From NCBI RefSeq assembly GCF_009729095.1, contig NZ_VTGX01000004.1, positions 372,001-436,000 on the forward strand: a stretch of 64,000 nt of DNA, read 5' to 3'. This document shows positions 17,785 through 26,075 of this stretch, piece by piece; position 1 is the first letter of the stretch; each line of letters begins with the position of its first letter. This DNA is from Mycolicibacterium sp. CBMA 247 (lineage in GTDB: Bacteria > Actinomycetota > Actinomycetes > Mycobacteriales > Mycobacteriaceae). The notes below the pieces were generated by a model, which saw only the letters and a program-made list of their open reading frames with translations, was not told the origin of the DNA and did not search any database. A program made the translations under genes and the position numbers.

Positions 17785-18633
17785 TCAGCCGGCCAGCGCG
17801 ACCGGGACATCACCGGCCAGCGTGATCCGGCTCAGCCGGCGGAATTGGTCGTCGTAGTCGGCCACCGCGTAGTGCTGGGTCGCCCGGTTATCCCAGATCG
17901 CCAGGTCACCCAGCTCCCAGTTCCATCGAATCGTGTTCTCCAACTTGACGACCCGATCTTGAAGCACCCGGAACAGGGTGGCCGACTCGGCGGCGCTGAG
18001 GCCGACGAACTGTTTGACGAAGTGCCCCAGCAACAACACCCGCTTACCCGTCTCAGGATGAATCCGCACCACCGGATGCTCGGTCTCGTAGTACTCGGAC
18101 ACGAACTCGTCGCGGTACTGCCGCTCGGCATCGGCGAGGTCGTCGTGGCGCCCGTCGTAGTCGGCTGCGTAGTCGTACTGGTTGGTGTGCACGGCCCACA
18201 GGTTCTGGACCAGCGCACGCAACGGCTCGGGCAGCCGGTCGTAGGCCACCTCGGTCGAGGCCCATGTCGTGGTGCCGCCGTAACTCGGGAGCGTGTCCGC
18301 CCGCAGCAGCGAGGCCTTCGGGATGCGGTCGACGAACGTCACATCGGTGTGCCAACTGTTGGCTTTGTCATACCGCGAGTCGATGGGCAGGATCCGATCG
18401 CCGCGCGAGGTGACTGTCGGGTGCGCCGCGGTCGGGGTGCCGAGTAAGCGGGCGAACGCCAACTGATTGTCATCGTCGAGGTGGTGTTGCCCGCGGAAGA
18501 AGATGACCTTGTGCTCAACGAGGGCATCGTTGATCGCGGACACTGCGGCCGCGTCGAGGTTGCCGTTGACGTCGATTCCATCGATACGGGCCCCGATGTG
18601 GGCACCGAGCTTCACTACACGCAGAGGAGACAC
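17785..18633 (-). CDS. TauD/TfdA-family Fe(II)/2-oxoglutarate dioxygenase, alkylsulfatase-like
   Basis: 282 residues from a GTG at 18633; a GTG at 18669 is also open. The metal-binding HxD is in WHTDVTF and the distal His in NRATQHYAVADY, with a 2-oxoglutarate-binding Arg in FRRLSRITL. The sequence is similar to what I recall of M. tuberculosis Rv3406, a type II alkyl sulfatase, including VIFFRGQHHLDD and NTIRWNW. It should oxidise an alkyl sulfate or sulfonate, releasing sulfate. The start at 18633 matches the short N-terminus of that relative. Confidence 0.85.
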   Translation of the reverse strand: MSPLRVVKLGAHIGARIDGIDVNGNLDAAAVSAINDALVEHKVIFFRGQHHLDDDNQLAFARLLGTPTAAHPTVTSRGDRILPIDSRYDKANSWHTDVTFVDRIPKASLLRADTLPSYGGTTTWASTEVAYDRLPEPLRALVQNLWAVHTNQYDYAADYDGRHDDLADAERQYRDEFVSEYYETEHPVVRIHPETGKRVLLLGHFVKQFVGLSAAESATLFRVLQDRVVKLENTIRWNWELGDLAIWDNRATQHYAVADYDDQFRRLSRITLAGDVPVALAG

Positions 18634-18705
18634 CCCGTCACCATCGGTGATGAGGTGTCCGAGCACCACGGTTGCGCTCAGTGGGAACGCAAGGGTACCT
18701 GCAGG

Positions 18706-19041
18706 TCAGTCGATGCGGATGACGTACGTTCCGTCGTCGTCGCGCTCGATCTGCCCGTCGAGGGCGTTGATCCACACCGGGGTGTCGCGTCGCGACCCAA
18801 GGAACGCGCTCTGCACGGCACCGCCGGGCTGCAGGTCGACGTTCCACTCGTCGTCCTGCGCGACGATGGTGAGGATCTCCTCGCCATTGGCGCGACGGAT
18901 CGAGATCACCTGGCCGTTGGCGTCCAGGTCCTCCAGCTCCACATCGTCGTCATCGAGGTACTCGTCAAGCTCAGCGTCATCGAGGATCTCGGCATCTGAA
19001 CCCGTCACATCGTCATGCACGCCGGAAACTGTACCCAGCAT
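18706..19041 (-). CDS. Acidic conserved hypothetical protein
   Basis: 111 residues. The N-terminal half is a dense acidic stretch (DDAELDEYLDDDDVELEDLD), followed by a compact predicted beta-rich domain (QVISIRRANGEEILTIVAQD, and GTYVIRID at the end). No membrane segment. The ATG at 19041 follows a weak GGCGGG. I do not recognise a function; the gene lies upstream of the dioxygenase on the same strand with a 72-bp gap. Confidence 0.6.
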   Translation of the reverse strand: MLGTVSGVHDDVTGSDAEILDDAELDEYLDDDDVELEDLDANGQVISIRRANGEEILTIVAQDDEWNVDLQPGGAVQSAFLGSRRDTPVWINALDGQIERDDDGTYVIRID

Positions 19042-19176
19042 CACGCCCGCCGATGAAGACCCCGGGCGCTTCAGACGCTAACGTGCATCCGACGTTTACA
19101 GGCTGTTCGCCCGGGGAACAAGATGTCCCGCTGTGGCGTTGGCCCAACATTGGTCTGGTTATAAGGAGGATCATCT

Positions 19177-19473
19177 ATGGCTACCGATTACGATGCACCG
19201 CGGGTCAAGGAAACTGACGAGTCCACCGACGAGTCACTCGAGGAGCTCGCCACCCAGCGGCGCACGGCGACCAACACCACGGTCATCGACGAGGACGAGG
19301 TGGTCGATTCGTTCGACCTGCCCGACGCCGACCTCTCCGGTGAGGAGCTGAGCGTGCGGGTCATCCCGAAGCAGGCCGACGAGTTCACCTGTTCCAGCTG
19401 TTTTCTGGTGCAGCACCGCAACCGGCTGGCCCTTCAGAAGGGCGAGCAGCAGCTCTGCGTCGAGTGCGTCTGA
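19177..19473 (+). CDS. DUF4193 protein, zinc-ribbon-like
   Basis: 98 residues with a very strong ribosome site (AAGGAGG) before ATG at 19177. Conserved features of the actinobacterial DUF4193 family: MATDYDAPR at the start, DLSGEELSVRVIPKQADEFT in the middle, and two CxxC pairs (CSSC and CVEC) that probably hold one zinc. The small, highly expressed look suggests a housekeeping role, but no function is established to my knowledge. Confidence 0.85.
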   Translation: MATDYDAPRVKETDESTDESLEELATQRRTATNTTVIDEDEVVDSFDLPDADLSGEELSVRVIPKQADEFTCSSCFLVQHRNRLALQKGEQQLCVECV

Positions 19474-19509
19474 CGCAGACCTGTACTCAAGGCCGACGGC
19501 CGCAGCGCC

Positions 19510-19869
19510 CTAACGACAGCAGTTGGGGTCGAGCACGGTGCACAATGCGATGAGTGAGTCCCGACGCGGGCGGTGGTAGACGTTCATGCCGCGCCGGTCG
19601 GACTCCACCAACCCCGCTCGCCGCAGCTGCGACAGATGGTGGCTGACCGTTGATTCGGCCAGGCCGACGGCAGCCGCCAGATCACACCCGCAGACTTCTC
19701 CAGCCTCCGCACTGAACAACAGCGACACGAGCTTGACTCGCACCGGGTCAGCCAGCGCTTTCAGTCGTAAGGCGATCTCCAGCGCTCCGTCATCATCGAT
19801 CGGGCCGGCCGCCACCGGTGAGCAGCGGACCGGTTCGGAGGTGTCGACCACCGGTAACGCCTTGGGCAT
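19510..19869 (-). CDS. arsR: ArsR/SmtB-family arsenic-sensing repressor
   Basis: 119 residues from the ATG at 19869. Winged helix with ALADPVRVKLVSLLFS and the recognition region LAESTVSHHLSQLRRAG. Candidate As(III) thiolates: the pair in EVCGCDL at the recognition helix, plus a C-terminal TVLDPNCC. It is divergent from the arsI/cadI gene with a 100-bp gap that includes CGAA-TAG-TTCG at about 19931, a possible operator half. It should repress both directions until arsenite or a related metal binds. Confidence 0.87.
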   Translation of the reverse strand: MPKALPVVDTSEPVRCSPVAAGPIDDDGALEIALRLKALADPVRVKLVSLLFSAEAGEVCGCDLAAAVGLAESTVSHHLSQLRRAGLVESDRRGMNVYHRPRRDSLIALCTVLDPNCCR

Positions 19870-19969
19870 GTACCCACTCTGCCAGAGGACATTGACATAC
19901 GTCGAAGAGGTGGCATCATCGATGCTGCCCGAATAGTTCGACATAAGCCGCAGAGGTTGGGAGGCTGTC

Positions 19970-20422
19970 ATGTCCCGCGCACAACTCGCCTTGAACGTCG
20001 ATGATCTCGACGAGGCCATCACGTTCTACTCGAAGCTCTTCAACACGGCACCGGCGAAGGTCAAGCCCGGCTATGCCAACTTCGCGATCGCCGCTCCACC
20101 GCTGAAGTTGGTGCTCATCGAAAACCCCGGGCACGGCGGGACACTCAACCATCTCGGTGTCGAAGTCGAGTCCAGCGACCAGGTGCACGCAGAGATCGCC
20201 CGCCTCACGAACGAAGGCATGTTCACCGAGGAGGAGATCGGCGCAACCTGCTGTTTCGCGACGCAGGACAAGGTGTGGGTGACCGGTCCCGCCGGCGAGA
20301 AGTGGGAGGTCTACACGGTTCTCGCCGACTCAGAGTCATTTGGCACGAACTCCCCCGCACTCGATGCCTGCGAACCCGGCGGTCCGTGCTGCACACCGAG
20401 CACACCCGAGAAATCGGAGTGA
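19970..20422 (+). CDS. cadI: ArsI/CadI family glyoxalase-fold protein
   Basis: 150 residues; ATG at 19970 after TTGGGAGG. Vicinal oxygen chelate fold: metal ligands fit His in LNHLGVEV and Glu in EKWEVYTV, and the vicinal cysteine pair in GATCCFAT corresponds to that needed by ArsI C-As lyases. The C-terminal tail has another pair (GGPCCTP). Mycobacterial members are annotated as cadmium-induced CadI. It probably demethylates or handles organoarsenicals. It overlaps the Acr3 gene by 4 bp. Confidence 0.88.
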   Translation: MSRAQLALNVDDLDEAITFYSKLFNTAPAKVKPGYANFAIAAPPLKLVLIENPGHGGTLNHLGVEVESSDQVHAEIARLTNEGMFTEEEIGATCCFATQDKVWVTGPAGEKWEVYTVLADSESFGTNSPALDACEPGGPCCTPSTPEKSE

Positions 20423-21492
20423 ACCAGCCTGTCGTAGCCAGACTCTCCACCCTGGATCGACTGCTGCCGGTATGGATCGTGGTGGCGATGGTCGGTGGCC
20501 TGCTGCTCGGAAGGTTCGTTCCTGAAGTCAACACCGCACTGAATCACGTTCAGATCGACGGTATCTCGCTCCCCATTGCACTGGGCCTGCTGATCATGAT
20601 GTACCCGGTCCTGGCGAAGGTGCGGTACGACCGGCTCGGCAGCGTCACCGGCGATCGCAGGCTGCTGGTCAGCTCGCTGATCCTCAACTGGGTGCTGGGT
20701 CCTGCCTTGATGTTCGCGCTGGCCTGGCTCCTTCTTCCCGACCTGCCCGAGTACCGAACGGGTCTCATCATCGTTGGGCTGGCCCGATGCATCGCAATGG
20801 TCATCATCTGGAATGACTTGGCCTGCGGCGACCGTGAGGCCGCCGCGGTTCTGGTTGCGCTCAATTCGATCTTTCAAGTGCTCATGTTCGCCGCGCTCGG
20901 CTGGTTCTATCTGTCGGTGCTCCCCGGCTGGCTCGGCCTGGAGCAGACCAGCATCGACACGTCGCCGTGGCAGATCGCCAAGTCGGTGCTCATCTTCCTC
21001 GGCATCCCACTGCTGGCCGGCTACCTGTCACGCCGCATCGGTGAATCCGCGAAGGGAAGGGACTGGTACGAATCGGCGTTCCTGCCGCGCGTCAACCCGT
21101 GGGCCTTGTATGGCCTGCTGTTCACCATTGTGGTGCTGTTCGCGCTCCAGGGCGACCAGATCACCAACCGTCCATTGGACGTCGGGCGCATCGCACTGCC
21201 GCTGCTGGCCTACTTCGCGATCATGTGGTCAGGCGGCTACCTGCTCGGTGCACTTCTCGGCCTGGGCTACGAGCGCACCACAACCCTTGCGTTCACAGCC
21301 GCAGGCAACAACTTTGAACTGGCCATCGCGGTAGCAATCGCGACATACGGGGCAACATCCGGCCAAGCCCTGGCCGGTGTCGTCGGCCCCCTGATCGAAG
21401 TGCCCGTGCTCGTTGCTCTGGTGTACGTGTCACTGCGGTTGCGACAACGCTTCACCTCAATGGGCCGTGCATCGGTGACGAGCAGCCGATGA
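20419..21492 (+). CDS. acr3: Acr3-type arsenite efflux carrier
   Basis: 357 residues from a GTG at 20419 that overlaps the preceding stop (GTGA). Ten hydrophobic segments and the family stretch GLARCIAMVIIWNDLACGDRE containing the essential Cys identify Acr3 of the BART superfamily. A second signature is FTAAGNNFELAIAVAIATYG. It exports As(OH)3 driven by the proton gradient. It completes the ArsR-ArsI-Acr3 module. Confidence 0.92.
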   Translation: MNQPVVARLSTLDRLLPVWIVVAMVGGLLLGRFVPEVNTALNHVQIDGISLPIALGLLIMMYPVLAKVRYDRLGSVTGDRRLLVSSLILNWVLGPALMFALAWLLLPDLPEYRTGLIIVGLARCIAMVIIWNDLACGDREAAAVLVALNSIFQVLMFAALGWFYLSVLPGWLGLEQTSIDTSPWQIAKSVLIFLGIPLLAGYLSRRIGESAKGRDWYESAFLPRVNPWALYGLLFTIVVLFALQGDQITNRPLDVGRIALPLLAYFAIMWSGGYLLGALLGLGYERTTTLAFTAAGNNFELAIAVAIATYGATSGQALAGVVGPLIEVPVLVALVYVSLRLRQRFTSMGRASVTSSR

Positions 21493-21613
21493 CCGGGCAC
21501 CATCGGCCACCTCGCCAGGGGCCGGGCGTCCGTGTTCTCCTTGCCGATCTGGGCCCCGATCCCGCCGAATAATTCACCGTCCCCGGTATCCGGCGTCGCC
21601 TACCGTGTCGTAC

Positions 21614-21805
21614 ATGACTGAAGCGGCCATTCGACAGCGCATCGCCGACGGTGTGGACGCGATCCGTGCACGCGACCTGGACACTCTGACGGCCCTCTAT
21701 GCGCCCGGCACGTGCAACGCCTGCCCGCCCTCCGCCGTCACCAGCGTGCGCTACCGATGGCAGGGCGATCACGTCTCCATGCTCGATCCGCCGCCTCCGG
21801 GGTGA
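21614..21805 (+). pseudogene. Truncated SnoaL/NTF2-like fragment
   Basis: The ATG at 21614 opens MTEAAIRQRIADGVDAIRAR and then DLDTLTALYAPG, the typical first helix pair of SnoaL-like (NTF2-fold) proteins, normally 120-150 residues. After residue 38 the sequence loses the pattern and stops at 21805, 64 codons in all. It is probably a decayed or deleted copy, though a genuine short protein is not excluded. Confidence 0.4.
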
Positions 21806-21837
21806 TGTCCGACTGTGCGCAACGACAAGGAGCAATC

Positions 21838-22128
21838 ATGACGACGGGATCCCACGGTGAGATCCAGCTCGAGAACGACCATTTCCGTGTGACCAAGTGG
21901 ACGATCGACCCCGGTGGTGCGATACCGATGCACCGGCACGATTACGAGTACGTGGTTGTCCCGCTGGTCACCGACACCATGCACGTCGTGACTGCAGACG
22001 GTATCGAGATCGTCGCAGAACTCGTGGCCGGCCAGAGCTACTCACGCCCCGCGGGCTCCGAGCACACCGTCGAGAATCGCGGCAACCGCGATCCGATCGT
22101 TTTCGTCGAGGTGGAGCGACTCTCCTAG
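21838..22128 (+). CDS. Small cupin protein
   Basis: 96 residues; ATG at 21838 after AAGGAG. A single cupin barrel: PGGAIPMHRHDYEYVVVPL carries the His-x-His and downstream Glu, and RPAGSEHTVENRG carries the second-motif His. It binds one metal; substrate unknown. It stands alone 193 bp before the Dyp-type operon and could relate to it, but nothing ties them together. Confidence 0.8.
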   Translation: MTTGSHGEIQLENDHFRVTKWTIDPGGAIPMHRHDYEYVVVPLVTDTMHVVTADGIEIVAELVAGQSYSRPAGSEHTVENRGNRDPIVFVEVERLS

Positions 22129-22321
22129 CCGCCGACGGGGAATGCATCGAGTACCGGGCTACTCCATTTGCCGGCCGAGGTTGCTGGACGACGCACATAC
22201 ACGAATCGGCGGTCCGTGTGACGCACGCATCAGCGCTCGGAGTGCATTTCAGGGCTCTGACGGGCGGTTTCCCCCGATCTGGGGGACGACGCGAAGCCCG
22301 CGAGTCCATAACGTCGTTGCC

Positions 22322-22885
22322 ATGTCGCATAACGGAAACAACGATTGGACCCAGCCAGCTGCTCTCGCCATCCCCAAAGAGGGCTATTTCGAACTGACCC
22401 GGGGCCGGTACGGCCCGGTCTTTCCCCGCACCCCCGCCTGCTACGGCTTCAACATCATCGCCAAGGTGCTCGAGGGCCACGAGCAGGCCATCCGCGACTA
22501 CGGCAAGCAGCTCGAAGCGGCTGTCGCCGCGCAGCCCGAGGTGCTCGCCCCGCTGAAGCTGCACTACCTGCGCTGGCAGCTTTTCGATGTCGGCTCCGGT
22601 ACGCATTTCCAGTACCAGGGGATCTTCGACACCGACTTCGACAAGTACACCGAGGACGCCGTCAAACTGTTCAGCTCGACGGGCATCACCACGGCGTTCA
22701 CCCACCTGGAGGGCTTCCCGGAGGACTGGAAGACCAACCCTGAGGCCTTCATCATGTTCGTCCGCGAGCACCAGGTGCCCAGCTTCCTGGAGTATGGCGA
22801 GTACCCGTACGTCACGTCCGAGGAGGTCAAGAAGGCGTTGCGGCTCAAGGCCGCGTTCTCCGACATGCTGGACCAAATGCAATGA
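22322..22885 (+). CDS. Ferredoxin-fold protein, first gene of the Dyp-type operon
   Basis: 187 residues. No signal peptide. The segment KLHYLRWQLFDVGSGTHFQY followed by QGIFDTDFDKYTEDAV resembles the beta-sheet core seen in Dyp-type peroxidase relatives (LHFxR, then FxSNFDG-like), suggesting a dimeric alpha-beta barrel, but no heme ligand is evident. The ATG at 22322 (MSHNGNNDWTQ) is preferred. It overlaps the next gene by 4 bp (ATGA), so the product probably acts with the Dyp homologue. Confidence 0.7.
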   Translation: MSHNGNNDWTQPAALAIPKEGYFELTRGRYGPVFPRTPACYGFNIIAKVLEGHEQAIRDYGKQLEAAVAAQPEVLAPLKLHYLRWQLFDVGSGTHFQYQGIFDTDFDKYTEDAVKLFSSTGITTAFTHLEGFPEDWKTNPEAFIMFVREHQVPSFLEYGEYPYVTSEEVKKALRLKAAFSDMLDQMQ

Positions 22886-24207
22886 CCCAACTCGAGTTCG
22901 ACGATATCCAGCACATCATGCTGACCGGGACGCCCCACTTGACCGGTCGGTACGAGTTCCTGTCGTTCGACACCCCCGAAGCGGGGCAAGCCTGGCTGGC
23001 CGAGATGGTTCCCCTGGTGCAGTCGGCCACCGATGTCCGCGAGACGGTCAACGTCTTCAAGCGTTGGGTCAACCTGGCCTTCACCTGGAACGGGTTGCGC
23101 GCACTGGGTCTGGACGACGAGTCGCTGGCGACGTTCCCCGACGAGTTCCGGGAGGGGATGGCCTCCCGGGCCGACATCCTCGGGGACACCGGTGCGGCCG
23201 CACCCGAACACTGGTTGGGCGGGCTCGCGGGTGACGATCTGCACGCGATCGTCGTCTTGTTCGCCCGGGACGAGGAGGAACGTGTGCGGTGCGTCGGCGA
23301 ACACGACGCACTGCTGGCCCGCTGCCCCGGGGTGCGGTCACTGTCGCATCTGGATCTGGCCGCGACCGCGCCGTTCGAGTACGACCACGATCACTTCGGG
23401 TACCGCGATCCGGTGTCGCAGCCGCAGATGAAAGGTTCCGGGGAGGTGCTGATACCCGGCTCGGGCGGAGCGCTGGAACCGGGCGAGTTCATCCTCGGCT
23501 ATCCGGACGAGGAGGGACTGGTCGCGAACCAGCCCGCACTCGAGGTGCTTTCGCGCAATGGCAGCTACCTGGCGTACCGCCGACTGGAGGAACATGTCGG
23601 GGTCTTCCGTGATTACCTGAAGCAGAACGCCGAGGGTGAGGAGGGCCAGGAGTTACTGGCCGCCAAGTTCATGGGCCGCTGGCGCAGCGGTGCACCGTTG
23701 GCCTTGGCACCCGAACACGACGATCCGGAACTGGGTGCGGATCCGATGCGCAACAACGATTTCGACTACGGCGAGATGGATCCGCACGGCTATGCCTGTC
23801 CGCTCGGCGCCCACGCCCGCCGGCTGAACCCACGCGATACCGAACCGAATCCGAATCGGCGCAGGCTGATCCGGCGCAGCGGCACCTACGGACCGGCGCT
23901 GCCCGAAGGCGTCGCCGACGACGGGGTCGAACGCGGTGTCGGGATGTTCCTGATCTGCGCGAGCCTGGTGCGTCAGTTCGAGTTCGCCCAGAACGTCTGG
24001 ATCAACGACACGGCGTTCCAGGAGCTCGGCAATGAACACGACCCCATCTGCGGTACCCAGGACGGCACGCTGGACTTCACGATTCCGAAGCGGCCGATCC
24101 GCAAGGTACACAAGGGGTTACCCGCATTTACCACGCTGCGCGGCGGGGCGTACTTCTTCCTGCCCGGCCTGAGCGCGCTGCGCTATCTCTCAACTCTCGG
24201 AAATTAA
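22882..24207 (+). CDS. Dyp-type heme peroxidase homologue
   Basis: 441 residues. The distal Asp region reads HFGYRDPVSQP, where the family normally has GxxDG, so the last Gly is Pro. The proximal heme His lies in CPLGAHARRLNPRD, a close match to the family. C-terminal elements (LVRQFEFAQNVWIND, TLRGGAYFFLPGLSALR) also fit. It probably binds heme and oxidises a substrate with peroxide. No Tat or Sec signal, so cytoplasmic or encapsulated; no encapsulin gene lies nearby. It is coupled to the gene before and separated by 9 bp from the gene after. Confidence 0.82.
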   Translation: MTQLEFDDIQHIMLTGTPHLTGRYEFLSFDTPEAGQAWLAEMVPLVQSATDVRETVNVFKRWVNLAFTWNGLRALGLDDESLATFPDEFREGMASRADILGDTGAAAPEHWLGGLAGDDLHAIVVLFARDEEERVRCVGEHDALLARCPGVRSLSHLDLAATAPFEYDHDHFGYRDPVSQPQMKGSGEVLIPGSGGALEPGEFILGYPDEEGLVANQPALEVLSRNGSYLAYRRLEEHVGVFRDYLKQNAEGEEGQELLAAKFMGRWRSGAPLALAPEHDDPELGADPMRNNDFDYGEMDPHGYACPLGAHARRLNPRDTEPNPNRRRLIRRSGTYGPALPEGVADDGVERGVGMFLICASLVRQFEFAQNVWINDTAFQELGNEHDPICGTQDGTLDFTIPKRPIRKVHKGLPAFTTLRGGAYFFLPGLSALRYLSTLGN

Positions 24208-24216
24208 GGAGACATC

Positions 24217-25233
24217 ATGGCAACCCCACTTTCCTACGCCCGCACTTACAACCAGGCCCACATCGCCCGCCCGCACAACGGCAACCGTCGCGTGTCCATC
24301 TACTGGTCGTGGAGCTACCCGTGGGAGGTCCAGCGCGACCCGGCCGTGCTGTACAACCGGTTCTCCACCATGACCGAGGTCCGTCTCGCGACCTGGCCGG
24401 CCTACGAGGCGCCGGAATACAGCGCCCACGAATTCCTTCAGGGCATCGACGGCACCCTGGAGCTGTTCCACCGCTCCGCCTTGTCATTTCAGGACGTGGC
24501 CGGCGAAGTGACCGGACATCCGGTGGCGGTGTTCCAGCGGGTCGATCAGGCCGGATACCGGCTGCCTATCGATGAACGCATCCTGAACGACACCGACACC
24601 CTGATGATCTTCGGCCTCGACCACCTGCTGGGCGACGAGGAAGCGACCCCCGAGGAGATCGCCGCGATCCAGCAGTGGCTGCAACGCGAGGGCACCTGTC
24701 TGATGCTCGCACCGCACCACGACGTCGGGTTCATCGACGACAAAGAGCAGCAGCAGATGGAGTACCTGCACCACGGCGACCCGCTCACGCCGCGGATCCA
24801 GCGCTTCAGCGGGTACGCACGCTCGCTGCTCACCGGACTGAACATCCCGGTGCACAACACCTGGGGTCTGCGACCGGCGACGGTCGAGGGCACCAGACAG
24901 CTTGTGCCGCTTACCGCTTTCCGCGATCTGGATTCTGCGGGCCTGCTGCGCGACGTCACCACGCTGGCGTTGCATCCGCACCTGCCGCACTATGAGCTGA
25001 CCGCTCCCGAGGGACCGGACCTGCGGGTGTTGGGCCGGCAACCGATCGACATGACCCGCCCGCATCCGTTCACCCTCGCCGGCAACACCGAGTTCAACGC
25101 GCTGATCCACATGCCACCGTCCGGAGACCGCGCCGGTGACATCGTGCTGGTCGACTCAACCCATTTCACGACACTGTTCGGTGCGAGTGACAGCCTGAAG
25201 TCCTTCTGGCGCAACCTGGTAACGATGGCCTGA
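24217..25233 (+). CDS. Conserved protein of the Dyp-type operon, GATase1-like segment
   Basis: 338 residues, ATG at 24217 after AAGGAG. I do not recognise a named family. The middle (DTDTLMIFGLDHLLGDEEAT, then EIAAIQQWLQREGTCLMLAP and HHDVGFIDD) looks like the strand-loop-helix core of class I glutamine amidotransferase-like or ThuA-like folds, without a clear Cys nucleophile. Many His residues (HLPHYEL, HHGDPL) could bind metal. There is no signal or membrane segment. Its position between the peroxidase and the carrier suggests work on the same substrate. Confidence 0.7.
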   Translation: MATPLSYARTYNQAHIARPHNGNRRVSIYWSWSYPWEVQRDPAVLYNRFSTMTEVRLATWPAYEAPEYSAHEFLQGIDGTLELFHRSALSFQDVAGEVTGHPVAVFQRVDQAGYRLPIDERILNDTDTLMIFGLDHLLGDEEATPEEIAAIQQWLQREGTCLMLAPHHDVGFIDDKEQQQMEYLHHGDPLTPRIQRFSGYARSLLTGLNIPVHNTWGLRPATVEGTRQLVPLTAFRDLDSAGLLRDVTTLALHPHLPHYELTAPEGPDLRVLGRQPIDMTRPHPFTLAGNTEFNALIHMPPSGDRAGDIVLVDSTHFTTLFGASDSLKSFWRNLVTMA

Positions 25234-25244
25234 CGGAGGTGGAC

Positions 25245-26075
25245 ATGACCGATCTCCTCTTACGGGGTTCGAATATCGCCGTCGTCTTCTTCGTCGTCTC
25301 GAGCACCCTGGCCGTCGGCCTGAGCCTGACGGTCGGCCAGATCCTGGCCCCGCTGAAGAACATTCGTCTGGTCGCGCTGTCCCTCGCGGCGAACTTCGTG
25401 CTGGCTCCGCTGGCCGCGTTCGGGCTGTGGCGGGCGTTCGATCTCGACGAACCGCTCGGGATCGGGCTGCTGCTGTGCGGGCTCGCTGCGGGCGCACCGT
25501 TTCTGATCAAGCTCGCCGAGTTCGCGAAGGCCGACATGGCCTTCGCGGTGGGCCTGATGGTGCTGCTGATGGTCGTCACCGTGGGCTATGTACCGCTGGT
25601 CCTGCCGATCTTCGTCGCAGGCACCGCGGTCAACCCCGCCCAGATCGCGATGTCCCTCGTGGTGCTGATGCTCATCCCGCTGGCCGCGGGTCTGGTGCTG
25701 CGGGCCCGCGGTCCCGGGGTGGCCGCCCGCATCCGGCCCGTGGTCGCGAAGGTGTCCACCGTCAGCATGATCCTCGTGATCGTGTTGACCATCGCCGCCC
25801 ATTTCAACAGCGTGCTATCGGTTTTCGGCACGTTCGGCGTCCTTGCGGCCATCGTTTACACGGTGATCTGCGCCGGGATCGGTTGGCTCATCGGCGGACG
25901 CGGGGCACGGGATGTCCTGGCGCTGGGGACCGCACAGCGAAACGCCGCCGCGGCGTTCGTGGTGGCCGGGCAGAACTTCGAGGACCCGAAGGTCGTCGTG
26001 ATGATCACCGTGGTGCTTATCGTTGAGTTTCTGCTGTTGTTGCCGTTCGCGCGGCGGCTCGCGCGGTCTCGCTGA
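25245..26075 (+). CDS. Bile acid:sodium symporter family (BASS) carrier
   Basis: 276 residues; ATG at 25245 with ACGGAGG upstream. About nine hydrophobic helices. Family features include GLAAGAPFLIKLAEFAK and the crossing-region stretch LGTAQRNAAAAFVVAGQNF. It imports or exports an organic anion. It is the last gene of the four-gene operon. Its final 59 bp are overlapped on the opposite strand by the LuxR-type regulator, an unusually long tail-to-tail overlap. Confidence 0.82.
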   Translation: MTDLLLRGSNIAVVFFVVSSTLAVGLSLTVGQILAPLKNIRLVALSLAANFVLAPLAAFGLWRAFDLDEPLGIGLLLCGLAAGAPFLIKLAEFAKADMAFAVGLMVLLMVVTVGYVPLVLPIFVAGTAVNPAQIAMSLVVLMLIPLAAGLVLRARGPGVAARIRPVVAKVSTVSMILVIVLTIAAHFNSVLSVFGTFGVLAAIVYTVICAGIGWLIGGRGARDVLALGTAQRNAAAAFVVAGQNFEDPKVVVMITVVLIVEFLLLLPFARRLARSR

